DNA from: Gammaproteobacteria bacterium
Lineage (GTDB): Bacteria; Pseudomonadota; Gammaproteobacteria; SZUA-21
Direction of reading: 5' to 3'
DNA: 27,212 nt
NCBI GenBank assembly: GCA_027021095.1
Contig: JALUUZ010000522.1
Span: 1 to 27,212, forward strand
The notes beneath the pieces are model-generated. The model had not been told where the DNA came from, did not search any database, and saw nothing but the letters and a program-made list of their open reading frames with translations. Shown in pieces: positions 8,527 through 15,526 of the stretch (within the stretch, counting starts at the first letter, position 1; each line of letters begins with the position of its first letter). The position numbers and the translations under genes are program-made.

Positions 8527-8819
8527 CTTATACTGGAGAACAAAACTTTGCAACCGATGAGGCAAACGTTGACACTGCATTCAATCTGAACGGTGTAACT
8601 TTGGCAGAAAATGTTAAAGCCGCACTGGATGCATATTTTGCAGATTTAAATGGAGAGACCCCCAATGATTTGTATCGCCTTGTAATCAATGAAGTCGAAA
8701 AACCATTACTCCAGACAGTAATGAGCCATGTCAATGGCAACCAGTCACGCGCTGCAAAACTGCTGGGAATCAACCGCAGTACTCTACGCAAAAAGCTCCA
8801 ACTATTCAAAATCAACTAA
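8523..8819 (+). CDS. fis: DNA-binding protein Fis
   Basis: Small nucleoid protein that bends DNA, activates rRNA promoters and aids site-specific recombination. The 98-residue product has the Fis layout: a variable N-terminal part, dimerisation helices (about 25-70, LYRLVINEVEKPLLQTVMSH) and a C-terminal helix-turn-helix (about 73-95) with SRAAKLLGINRSTLRKKL, nearly the E. coli sequence. The start ATG overlaps the dusB stop by 4 bases, the same coupling as in enterobacteria. No clear terminator follows. Confidence 0.97.
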   Translation: MTYTGEQNFATDEANVDTAFNLNGVTLAENVKAALDAYFADLNGETPNDLYRLVINEVEKPLLQTVMSHVNGNQSRAAKLLGINRSTLRKKLQLFKIN

Positions 8820-8924
8820 CCCTTCTTGGATTTTCGCCGTACCGCGCCGGGCTCACGACGCTCTGGTGCGTTGCGCGGCGCCAGTTGAAAAGACTTTGCG
8901 GACGAGTTTCGGTACTTTGCACCC

Positions 8925-10496
8925 ATGAAAAAAATCAAGCGCGCGCTGCTCAGCGTCTCCGACAAAACCGGCCTGCTCGAAATCGCCGGCTTTCTACAGC
9001 GAAACAATATCGAGATCCTGTCGACAGGCGGTACGGCGAAACTGCTGGCTGAACAGGGTATCGCGGTAACCGAGGTCTCGGACTATACCGGTTTCCCGGA
9101 AATGATGGACGGCCGGGTCAAAACCCTGCACCCGAAAATCCATGGCGCGATCCTGGGCCGGCGGGACACGGACATGGAAGTCATGCAGGCCCACGGGATC
9201 GAGCCCATCGACCTGGTCATCGTCAACCTGTATCCGTTTCAGCAAACCGTGGCGAACGATCGATGCAGTCTGGCGCAGGCTATCGAAAATATCGATATCG
9301 GTGGTCCGACACTGTTACGCGCCGCGGCGAAGAATTACCAGGATGTCGCGGTGCTCGTCGACAGCGCAGACTATCCGCAGATCATCGCCACGCTCGAACG
9401 CAACGCGCTTGCGCTCGACACCGACACCCGCTTCCGGCTGGCTGTCAAGGCCTTTGCACATACCGCCCAGTACGATGGCGCAATCAGCAACTACCTAAGC
9501 AGGATCACCGACCGCGGCCAGGAACAAAAACACCATTTCCCGGAGACCCTGAATTTCCAATACCAGAAACTGCAGGATCTGCGCTATGGTGAAAACCCGC
9601 ATCAGCAGGCCGCTTTCTACCGCCATACTCACGGCAACGAAGCCGGGATCGCCGGTGCGCAGCAACTGCAGGGCAAGGCCCTGTCGTACAACAATATCGC
9701 TGACTCCGATGCCGCACTGGAATGTGTCAGGCAATACGACACACCGGCCTGTGTCATCGTCAAGCACGCCAACCCCTGCGGAGTCGCGCTCGGCGGTACG
9801 CTGCTCGAGGCCTACGACAAGGCCTACCGGACGGACCCGACCTCGGCATTCGGCGGCATCATCGCCTTCAACCGCGAACTCGACCAGGCCACGGCCAAGG
9901 CCATCATCGACCGCCAGTTCGTCGAAGTGATCATCGCGCCTGGCTTCAGTGAACAGGCCGCCGGGACGCTCGGTGGCAAAAAGAATATACGCGTACTGCA
10001 AGTCGGGGAATGGCAGACACCCGCCTCACCCGGCCAGGACTTCAAGCCCGTGGTTGGTGGGCTGCTGCTGCAGGATCGCGATACCGGCCTGATTACGCAG
10101 GCCGACCTGAAGCTGGTGACCCGCCGCAAACCGGACACGCAGGAAATCACTGACCTGCTGTTCGCCTGGAAAGTGGCGAAATTCGTCAAATCGAACGCTA
10201 TTGTCTATTGTAAAGACCAGGCGACTGTTGGCGTAGGTGCCGGGCAGATGAGCCGCGTCTACAGTGCGCGTATCGCTGCGATCAAGGCTCAGGATGCCGG
10301 GCTCGAGGTCAAGGGTTCGGTGATGGCCTCGGATGCTTTTTTCCCATTCCGGGACGGACTCGATTCCGCAGCCGAGGCCGGTGTCACCGCGGTGATCCAG
10401 CCCGGTGGATCGATGCGTGACGAGGAAGTCATCGCCGCCGCCGATGAACATGGTATCGCCATGGTTTTTACCGGTATGCGGCACTTCCGTCACTGA
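8925..10496 (+). CDS. purH: Bifunctional AICAR transformylase / IMP cyclohydrolase
   Basis: Catalyses the last two steps of IMP synthesis: formyl transfer to AICAR and ring closure. The 523 residues match the family. The N-terminal MGS-like cyclohydrolase domain (1 to about 145) begins IKRALLSVSDKTGLLEIAGFL and has STGGTAKLL and DGRVKTLHPKIHGAIL. The AICAR transformylase domain (about 200-523) has LRYGENPHQQAAFY, the catalytic VKHANPCGVALG, FVEVIIAPGF, and the terminal SMRDEEVIAAADEHG. It lies 105 bases behind fis. That gap has a possible stem CCGCGC/GCGCGG (8842-8847 and 8873-8878), but no PurR-box-like operator was found. Confidence 0.98.
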   Translation: MKKIKRALLSVSDKTGLLEIAGFLQRNNIEILSTGGTAKLLAEQGIAVTEVSDYTGFPEMMDGRVKTLHPKIHGAILGRRDTDMEVMQAHGIEPIDLVIVNLYPFQQTVANDRCSLAQAIENIDIGGPTLLRAAAKNYQDVAVLVDSADYPQIIATLERNALALDTDTRFRLAVKAFAHTAQYDGAISNYLSRITDRGQEQKHHFPETLNFQYQKLQDLRYGENPHQQAAFYRHTHGNEAGIAGAQQLQGKALSYNNIADSDAALECVRQYDTPACVIVKHANPCGVALGGTLLEAYDKAYRTDPTSAFGGIIAFNRELDQATAKAIIDRQFVEVIIAPGFSEQAAGTLGGKKNIRVLQVGEWQTPASPGQDFKPVVGGLLLQDRDTGLITQADLKLVTRRKPDTQEITDLLFAWKVAKFVKSNAIVYCKDQATVGVGAGQMSRVYSARIAAIKAQDAGLEVKGSVMASDAFFPFRDGLDSAAEAGVTAVIQPGGSMRDEEVIAAADEHGIAMVFTGMRHFRH

Positions 10497-10526
10497 CCAG
10501 CAACCAGACTGCCAAAGCAAAGACCC

Positions 10527-11810
10527 ATGGACAAAATAAAAATACTGATTATCGGTGGCGGTGGGCGTGAACATGCCCTGGCCTGGAAGGCGGCCCAGTC
10601 GCCACTGGCGGACAAGGTCTATGTCGCGCCAGGCAACGCCGGGACCGCCCGTGAACACAAGGTCGAGAACATCGCAATCGGCGCCGAAGACATTACCGGA
10701 CTGCTGGATTTCGCCAACCGGAACCAGGTCGGGCTGACTATCGTCGGTCCTGAAGCACCGCTGGTCGCCGGGATCGTGGACCAGTTCAACGCGGCGGGCC
10801 TGAAGTGCTTCGGACCGCTGCAGGCTGCGTCACGGCTCGAAGGCTCGAAGGCCTTCTGTAAAGACTTCCTGGCCCGGCACCGGATTCCGACTGCCGCCTA
10901 CCAGACCTTTGACCAGGCCGGGCCGGCGATTGACTATATCCGTTCCAAGGGCGCGCCCATCGTGGTCAAGGCCGACGGCCTGGCGGCCGGCAAGGGAGTG
11001 GTTGTCGCCCAGAACACCGAACAGGCCGAGCAGGCGGTGCACGAAATGTTACTGGCAAACAGGTTCGGTGATGCCGGCCACCGTGTCGTGATCGAGGAAT
11101 GCTTACAAGGTGAGGAAGCCAGTTTTATCGTCATGGTAGACGGCAGTCATGTGCTGCCGCTGGCCACCTCACAAGACCACAAGGCCGCCTTCGACGGCGA
11201 CCAGGGGCCCAATACCGGCGGCATGGGTGCCTATTCGCCGGCACCCGTGGTCACTGCAGAGATCGAGCACCGGATCATGTCTGAAGTCATCATGCCGACC
11301 GTAGAAGGGATGCGCCGTGACGGTACGCCGTATACCGGCTTTCTCTACGCCGGCCTGATGATCACCCCCGAACAGCAGGTCAAGGTACTCGAATACAACT
11401 GCCGTTTCGGTGATCCGGAGACACAGCCGGTCATGATGCGGCTGCGGTCCGACCTGGTGACACTGTGCCTGGCTGCACTGGACGGCACGCTGGACCGGCA
11501 GCCACTGGAATGGGACACACGCGCGGCACTGGGTGTGGTACTGGCGGCCGGTGGCTACCCGGGAAGCTATACCAAGGGCGACGTCATCGACGGGCTGGAC
11601 ACACCGGAACCGGAAGGCTGCAAAATATTTCATGCCGGCACCCGTAACGATCACGGCAAAACGCTGACTGACGGCGGCCGGGTCTTGTGTGCGACGGCGC
11701 TGGGCCAGGACATCCGCCAGGCCAGAGACAAGGCCTATACTCTGGTGGAATCGATTCACTGGAAAGGCATGCAGTACCGCCGTGACATAGGCTATCGTGC
11801 GCTACACTAG
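10527..11810 (+). CDS. purD: Phosphoribosylamine-glycine ligase (GAR synthetase)
   Basis: ATP-grasp enzyme that joins glycine to phosphoribosylamine, step two of purine synthesis. It has 427 residues, the normal length. Motifs are the N-terminal ILIIGGGGREHALAWK, VGPEAPLVAGIVD, the ATP loop IVVKADGLAAGKGVVVA, and ATSQDHKAAFDGDQGPNTGG followed by MGAYSPAPV. The metal-binding YNCRFGDPETQPVM and the C-terminal ALGVVLAAGGYPG are also present. It follows purH by 30 bases, so the two form the usual purHD operon. Confidence 0.98.
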   Translation: MDKIKILIIGGGGREHALAWKAAQSPLADKVYVAPGNAGTAREHKVENIAIGAEDITGLLDFANRNQVGLTIVGPEAPLVAGIVDQFNAAGLKCFGPLQAASRLEGSKAFCKDFLARHRIPTAAYQTFDQAGPAIDYIRSKGAPIVVKADGLAAGKGVVVAQNTEQAEQAVHEMLLANRFGDAGHRVVIEECLQGEEASFIVMVDGSHVLPLATSQDHKAAFDGDQGPNTGGMGAYSPAPVVTAEIEHRIMSEVIMPTVEGMRRDGTPYTGFLYAGLMITPEQQVKVLEYNCRFGDPETQPVMMRLRSDLVTLCLAALDGTLDRQPLEWDTRAALGVVLAAGGYPGSYTKGDVIDGLDTPEPEGCKIFHAGTRNDHGKTLTDGGRVLCATALGQDIRQARDKAYTLVESIHWKGMQYRRDIGYRALH

Positions 11811-11824
11811 GAGGGCACTGACCG

Positions 11825-12013
11825 ATGACGCTGCTCAACCATCCTGTACTGGAAAGAATCTGCACGCAAGGCTGCCAGCATGTTCTGCACACCATCGACG
11901 CCCTCGCGTCACACCAAGCCGTGCCGGAGCTCGATTCACTCCCCGAAACGCAGCGCCGGGAGATACTGCGGGAGCTTGAAGCGATCATGGCGGTTTACCA
12001 ACGATCCGGGTAA
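11825..12013 (+). CDS. Small unknown protein downstream of purD
   Basis: A 62-codon ORF that I do not recognise. It starts with ATG 14 bases behind purD. An ideal AGGAGG overlaps the purD stop, with a spacing of 10 bases, which is the main reason to believe it is translated. The product (MTLLNHPVLERICTQGC...) is soluble and mostly helical, with acidic and hydrophobic residues spaced like an amphipathic helix near the end (REILRELEAIM). It has two Cys near the N-terminus and no membrane segment. It would be the third gene of the purHD operon. A competing frame at 11797-11979 lacks such a ribosome binding site. Confidence 0.5.
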   Translation: MTLLNHPVLERICTQGCQHVLHTIDALASHQAVPELDSLPETQRREILRELEAIMAVYQRSG

Positions 12014-12023
12014 GGCGGGTCAA

Positions 12024-12075
12024 AAAGTGGAGCAGCCACGGAGAGCTTAGGGAAAACGTTTCGTGCGGCTGCTCC
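12024..12075 (-). terminator. Intrinsic terminator for the porin gene
   Basis: GGAGCAGCC (12029-12037) pairs with GGCTGCTCC (12067-12075). The stem extends by CACG/CGTG with a 2-base bulge, and the loop is about 20 bases. Read on the minus strand, the stem is followed by ACTTTTT (12022-12028 on +), as expected for an intrinsic terminator acting on the porin transcript, about 65 bases after its stop. On the + strand no T-run follows, so termination of the purHD transcript here is less certain. Confidence 0.6.
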
Positions 12076-12122
12076 AAAATAAACAGGCTTACCGGTGACT
12101 TGGCACAGCCGGGTCACCGATA

Positions 12123-12152
12123 GACTTAGAACACCCGGACTTAGAACACCCA
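12123..12152 (-). repeat. 15-bp tandem duplication at the porin 3' end
   Basis: GACTTAGAACACCC is present twice in direct succession (units 12123-12137 and 12138-12152, differing only in the last base). The right copy holds the last codons and stop of the porin gene. Because 15 bases is five codons, the left copy repeats Val-Phe-stop in the same frame just after the real stop. Confidence 0.8.
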
Positions 12153-13541
12153 GGTAAACTGCAGCGCAATCCGGTTGTCGGTAGTACCGACGATTCGCTG
12201 TACATCGTTGGTCAACGTGGCTGCCGCACCGGCAGTAAACCCGCCGCTGGCGACGTAGGCATTCGGTGCCTCGATGTCCCGGATCGTGTAGTTCAAGGAC
12301 AGGCGTTTTCGCGGAGTGAAATTATAGTTGATGCCCAAGGTCCACTCTTTGAAGATCCGTTCATTGCCCGGATTGACCGTGGCGACACGTTCGTACAACA
12401 GGTTGTTACGGTGATAGCGGATGCCGAATTCCCAGTGACGGTTCAGGAAGAAGCCATAATCCAGCGTATAGCCCCTTGCCTTGTTGCCTTCCTCGGCCGC
12501 GATCTGCAACACCCCTCCGCGAACCCCGCCGGCAGGCGCCAGAAACAGCATGCCGTCAGCATACAACAGTTCAGCCGCGATACGGTGCTTGTAACGGCCG
12601 CCAAACAGCCGGCCTACCGCCTTGACCCCGATGCCGTAACGCTTGCGGTCGTACTCGGCTCCACTGAGATCCGACTGAAAAGAACGTTTACCGGCCTGAT
12701 AGAAACTATAATACTTGATGCCATTCTTGAACGGCCCCTTGCCTCCGGGCAAATCGTATTCCGCCGAGGTATACAGGTACACATCGTTGTTGTTGTCAGT
12801 GTCCGAGGTTTCATGGATACCCTCACCACGGCCGAGCATCACCGCGTAGCTCAGATCCCATTTCCCCTTCTTGAAACTGTCGAACACCTGTATGCCCCAG
12901 TCCCGGACCCCGTTGAAGCCGTAAGCAACCGAGGTCGGTGTTCCCAGCCCGGGTGACAACGGCGAACCCGCCGGTTTTCCCGCCCCGGTCACGAAGCGTT
13001 CCAGGGTTTCACGTGCGACGAAATCGGTGAATTCGATATAAGTCATGGTATGAATCGCGTTGAAGCTTTCCTCAGGCCCAGGGGTCTTGAACAGACCGAC
13101 GCGGACCCTCGCGCCCTTGATGTAGTTGAAGGTCATACTCAAGTGATCAAGTGCCACGGTACGCGCGCGGTCGCCAAACGGATCATAGGTCAACAGGTTC
13201 GGGGCCACCTCGAACAGCGTAAAATAATTGATTTTGTCAGACAGCCTGCCGCGTACACCGAATCTCGCTCTACGGAAATGAAACCTGGAATCATCATCGA
13301 ACCACGGCGCGATGGAGTTCTTTGCGGTACGCTTACCATTGTTGCCGACCAGTGGAGCGAAGGTCAGGCCACTGAGCGTATCACTGCTGTCATAGGTGTA
13401 GGAAGGCTGAACAAAGCCCCAGAACTTGTGAGTCGCCTTCGGCCGCTCGGTTCCCTGAAGCATCAGCCAGTTCGCTGCCTGCGTCGTTTGCGACAAGGCA
13501 GCCAACACTGTCAGAATCATCAGACATTTTTTGTTATACAT
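12141..13541 (-). CDS. Outer-membrane porin, phosphate-selective OprO/P-like
   Basis: A 466-residue beta-barrel protein. The N-terminus MYNKKCLMILTVLAALSQ ending in TQA-A is a typical signal peptide (cleavage after about residue 22). The mature part opens with FWGFVQPSYTYDSS and shows many alternating hydrophobic strands separated by Gly/Asp/Asn-rich turns, such as FHFRRARFGVRGRL. It ends in ALQFTWVF, the terminal-Phe signature of outer-membrane proteins. The pattern fits the phosphate-selective porin O/P family, but the true substrate cannot be deduced. A good GGAGAGGAG ribosome site lies just upstream. It is divergent from the sigma-factor gene and has its own copy of the ECF-type promoter (13636-13665), so I infer control by that sigma factor. 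Confidence 0.75.
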   Translation of the reverse strand: MYNKKCLMILTVLAALSQTTQAANWLMLQGTERPKATHKFWGFVQPSYTYDSSDTLSGLTFAPLVGNNGKRTAKNSIAPWFDDDSRFHFRRARFGVRGRLSDKINYFTLFEVAPNLLTYDPFGDRARTVALDHLSMTFNYIKGARVRVGLFKTPGPEESFNAIHTMTYIEFTDFVARETLERFVTGAGKPAGSPLSPGLGTPTSVAYGFNGVRDWGIQVFDSFKKGKWDLSYAVMLGRGEGIHETSDTDNNNDVYLYTSAEYDLPGGKGPFKNGIKYYSFYQAGKRSFQSDLSGAEYDRKRYGIGVKAVGRLFGGRYKHRIAAELLYADGMLFLAPAGGVRGGVLQIAAEEGNKARGYTLDYGFFLNRHWEFGIRYHRNNLLYERVATVNPGNERIFKEWTLGINYNFTPRKRLSLNYTIRDIEAPNAYVASGGFTAGAAATLTNDVQRIVGTTDNRIALQFTWVF

Positions 13542-13635
13542 TACTGCTTCTCCTCTCCTTCTATTTTTATTGGTTTTTCAATGGGTTAAAAATTTTGTTT
13601 ATTATTCGGGCAAATATTCTTATTATTACTGTTAA

Positions 13636-13665
13636 CTAAGACGCAGCATTCCGCCGCTTTATTCC
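13636..13665 (-). promoter_or_regulatory. ECF-type promoter for the porin gene
   Basis: On the minus strand, GGAATA (13660-13665) and CGTCTTAG (13636-13643) are separated by 16 bases. This resembles ECF sigma promoters (GGAA-type -35 and CGTC-type -10). It is the mirror image of the site at 13688-13717. Transcription would start about 90 bases before the porin ATG. Confidence 0.65.
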
Positions 13666-13687
13666 CAAATTAATTTTTTAAAAAAAT

Positions 13688-13717
13688 GGAATAAAACCCG
13701 CTGCTGTCACGTCTTAG
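13688..13717 (+). promoter_or_regulatory. ECF-type promoter for the sigma/anti-sigma operon
   Basis: GGAATA (13688-13693), 16 bases, then CGTCTTAG (13710-13717). Same elements and same spacing as the minus-strand promoter. The 22-base A/T-rich centre between the two (13666-13687) could serve both as an UP-like element. Transcription would start about 65 bases before the sigma ATG, giving positive autoregulation. Confidence 0.65.
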
Positions 13718-13788
13718 CATTGAGGAGAGCTTTGCTTGTAAGAAATATTATTTTGTATAACTAAATAAAACAATAAACGGCGGATAAC

Positions 13789-14376
13789 ATGCTACAGATC
13801 ACCGCGTCTCTTTTTAAGCATAAACTTATGAAATATCAGTCGAATTTATTCTGTCTGGCGTATTCCTGGTGCAATAACCGCGATACCGCCCAGGACCTGA
13901 CCCAGGAGTCCCTGGAAAAGGCACTGGCCAAGCGTCACCAGCTGACCAACCCGGATGCGATTAAATCCTGGCTTGCAAAAATACTGTCAAACTGCTGGAA
14001 AGACCACCTGCGCCGGCAGAAACCCAATGACGATATCGAGACCCTGTCACTGGCCAGCGACTATAATCTCGAAACCGAGCACGAACGGGACCAGATCGTC
14101 ATCAAGGTGCGTGACTCGATCGACCAGTTGCCGCTGTCTCAGCGCCAAGTGATCACACTGGTGGATATCTTCGAACTGTCCTATGCCGAAGTCGCCAAGA
14201 CCCTGGACATCCCGATCGGCACGGTCATGAGCCGGCTCAGCCGCGCCAGGCAACAACTGCGTCACCAGCTCGTCGACTACCGGAATGAAAACACTGCGCA
14301 GGCCACCGGCAGAAAGGCTGCTGAATCCACGCAAAGTAACAACACCAACGATGATTTAATCCTTGAGGAACACTAA
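13789..14376 (+). CDS. ECF-family RNA polymerase sigma factor
   Basis: A 195-residue sigma-70 group IV protein. Region 2 (about 12-77) shows LFCLAYSWCNNRDTAQDLTQE and the following SWLAKILSNCWKDHLRR, which bind core polymerase and the -10 element. Region 4 (about 110-162) has LPLSQRQVITLVDIFELSYAE and DIPIGTVMSRLSRARQQLR, a helix-turn-helix for the -35. There is no region 1 or 3, as expected for ECF factors. About 30 polar residues follow region 4. The start ATG has only a weak GGCGGAT upstream. The stop is directly followed by the GTG of the anti-sigma gene. The ECF-type promoter upstream suggests that it drives its own operon and the porin. Confidence 0.93.
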   Translation: MLQITASLFKHKLMKYQSNLFCLAYSWCNNRDTAQDLTQESLEKALAKRHQLTNPDAIKSWLAKILSNCWKDHLRRQKPNDDIETLSLASDYNLETEHERDQIVIKVRDSIDQLPLSQRQVITLVDIFELSYAEVAKTLDIPIGTVMSRLSRARQQLRHQLVDYRNENTAQATGRKAAESTQSNNTNDDLILEEH

Positions 14377-15108
14377 GTGAAGCACACTTCGATACCTGAT
14401 GAATTATTGAATGCCTATATCGATAACGAACTCGATAGAAGCATGGCCCTGAAAATCTCGGCCCTGATCGCGCGAGACAGCGGTCTGCGTGCACGCATGG
14501 AAGAATTACGTACGGTCAAAGACCTGACCCGTCTCAGTTATGCACCTGCGACAGAGAAAGCGTCGACACCAGTCATTATGGCTTACCTGAAAAACCGCTG
14601 GTTTCTTCCATCTGCCGCCTCGTTACTGTTTTTTGTCGGAGCATTGGGAGGCTGGTTCGCCAATTCCCACTCGGAAAAAAACTCGCTGCTCAGTATTGCT
14701 ACGCATGTCGACGACACCCGCAACACCGCGGCCGGCAACACTGAACGTAATGTCATGATTCATGTGACATCACAGGATAAATTCAGGTGGAAAATCATTT
14801 TGGGAGAAATCGAAAGAACGTTGAGAAAGGCACGCGCTTCAGGAAAAAATTTCAAATTGCAGCTGGTCACCAACGGTAAGGGCATCGGCCTGATACGGAA
14901 GAGCAATAACGACTTCGCTGAAAAGCTGCACCAGCTGATCAAGACCTATCCGAACTTTGCGGTACAGGCCTGTGCACAGACGATAAAACGCCTGTACAAG
15001 GAAAAACATACCCGCTTCCAGGTACTGCCCGGGGTCAGGGTCGTACCTTCGGCGATTGGTGAGGTCATCGACAAACGCAGGAACGGTTGGGTGTACATCA
15101 AGATTTAG
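14377..15108 (+). CDS. Transmembrane anti-sigma factor with periplasmic DsrE-like domain
   Basis: A 243-residue protein starting with GTG directly after the sigma-factor stop, with TTGAGGAA as ribosome site. Residues 1-60 (PDELLNAYIDNELDRSMALK...) look like the helical anti-sigma domain seen in RsiW-type proteins, but lack the zinc-binding His/Cys set. A membrane segment spans about 75-95, preceded by LKNR (positive inside). Residues 126-243 match the DsrE/DsrF-like fold of the COG1416 type: MIHVTSQDKFRWKIILGEI, LQLVTNGKGIGLIRK, VQACAQTIKRL, VLPGVRVVPSAIGEV and the end GWVYIKI. Cys199 sits in the family ACxxT position and is the only Cys in the protein. I infer that it holds the sigma factor at the membrane and releases it on a periplasmic sulfur or redox signal. 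Domain assignment is from motif memory. Confidence 0.8.
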   Translation: MKHTSIPDELLNAYIDNELDRSMALKISALIARDSGLRARMEELRTVKDLTRLSYAPATEKASTPVIMAYLKNRWFLPSAASLLFFVGALGGWFANSHSEKNSLLSIATHVDDTRNTAAGNTERNVMIHVTSQDKFRWKIILGEIERTLRKARASGKNFKLQLVTNGKGIGLIRKSNNDFAEKLHQLIKTYPNFAVQACAQTIKRLYKEKHTRFQVLPGVRVVPSAIGEVIDKRRNGWVYIKI

Positions 15109-15120
15109 GCGTATAGGACG

Positions 15121-15311
15121 TGTGGTGCGTACGACACACCCTACTGATGTAAAGCACTCGGGGACTGCTTGGAGCCTGAATCCCGTGGTCCGGAAGTTTT
15201 TTCTGCAACATTGCCTCGCTCAGAGGCGGCGCAGAAAAAAGCTTGCGGACCGCGGGAGCATTCAGGCGGGGGTTATTATCGTCACGACCGGTCGAAGCAA
15301 ATCACACGGGA
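15121..15311. repeat. 191-bp hairpin repeat, copy 1
   Basis: First of two head-to-tail copies, lying between convergent genes (15109-15521 holds no gene). The unit starts with a small palindrome around GGTGCGT. Its core is a long imperfect hairpin (15174-15267): GCCTGAAT...ATTCAGGC, then CCCGTGGTCCG pairing with CGGACCGCGGG, then AAGTTTTTTCTG with CAGAAAAAAGCTT, and GCCTC with GAGGC at the tip. The opening palindrome is degenerate in this copy (GGTGCGTACGACACACC). No ORF in it looks real. Confidence 0.85.
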
Positions 15312-15502
15312 TGTGGTGCGTAAACGCACCCTACCAGGTGTAAAGCACCCGGGGACTGCTTGGAGCCTGAATCCCGCGGTCCGGAAGTTTTTTCTGCAAC
15401 ATTGCCTCGCTCAGAGGCGGCGCAGAAAAAAGCTTGCGGACCGCGGGAGCATTCAGGCGGAGGTTGCTAGAATCACGACCTGTCAAAGCAAATCACACGG
15501 GA
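15312..15502. repeat. 191-bp hairpin repeat, copy 2
   Basis: Near-identical to copy 1 at an offset of exactly 191 bases; differences are mostly near the unit ends. The hairpin arms are better paired here (CCCGCGGTCCG with CGGACCGCGGG, no mismatch). The opening palindrome is perfect: GGTGCGT-AA-ACGCACC. Confidence 0.85.
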
Positions 15503-15526
15503 AGTGGTGCGTAAACGCACCCTACT
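15503..15526. repeat. Third, truncated repeat unit (palindromic end only)
   Basis: Another copy of the GTGGTGCGTAAACGCACC palindrome followed by CTAC, again 191 bases on. The sequence then passes directly into the DUF302 gene. This suggests that the palindrome marks both outer ends of the element. Its CTA is the stop codon of that minus-strand gene. Confidence 0.75.

Noticed and set aside
8842..8878. Stem between fis and purH as an attenuator or riboswitch
   Set aside because: Only six paired bases and a 25-base loop; no match to known purine riboswitch features.
12050..12066. GGAAAACGTTTCGTG resembling a PurR operator
   Set aside because: It lies downstream of purD in the loop of the terminator, not in front of a purine gene.
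13050..13589. Open frame of 179 codons on + inside the porin region
   Set aside because: Mirror of the porin coding sequence and its signal peptide region; no motifs.
13636..13717. Inverted repeat as a transcription terminator or transposon end
   Set aside because: Both arms match promoter elements with equal spacing and lie between divergent starts, where a terminator is not expected.
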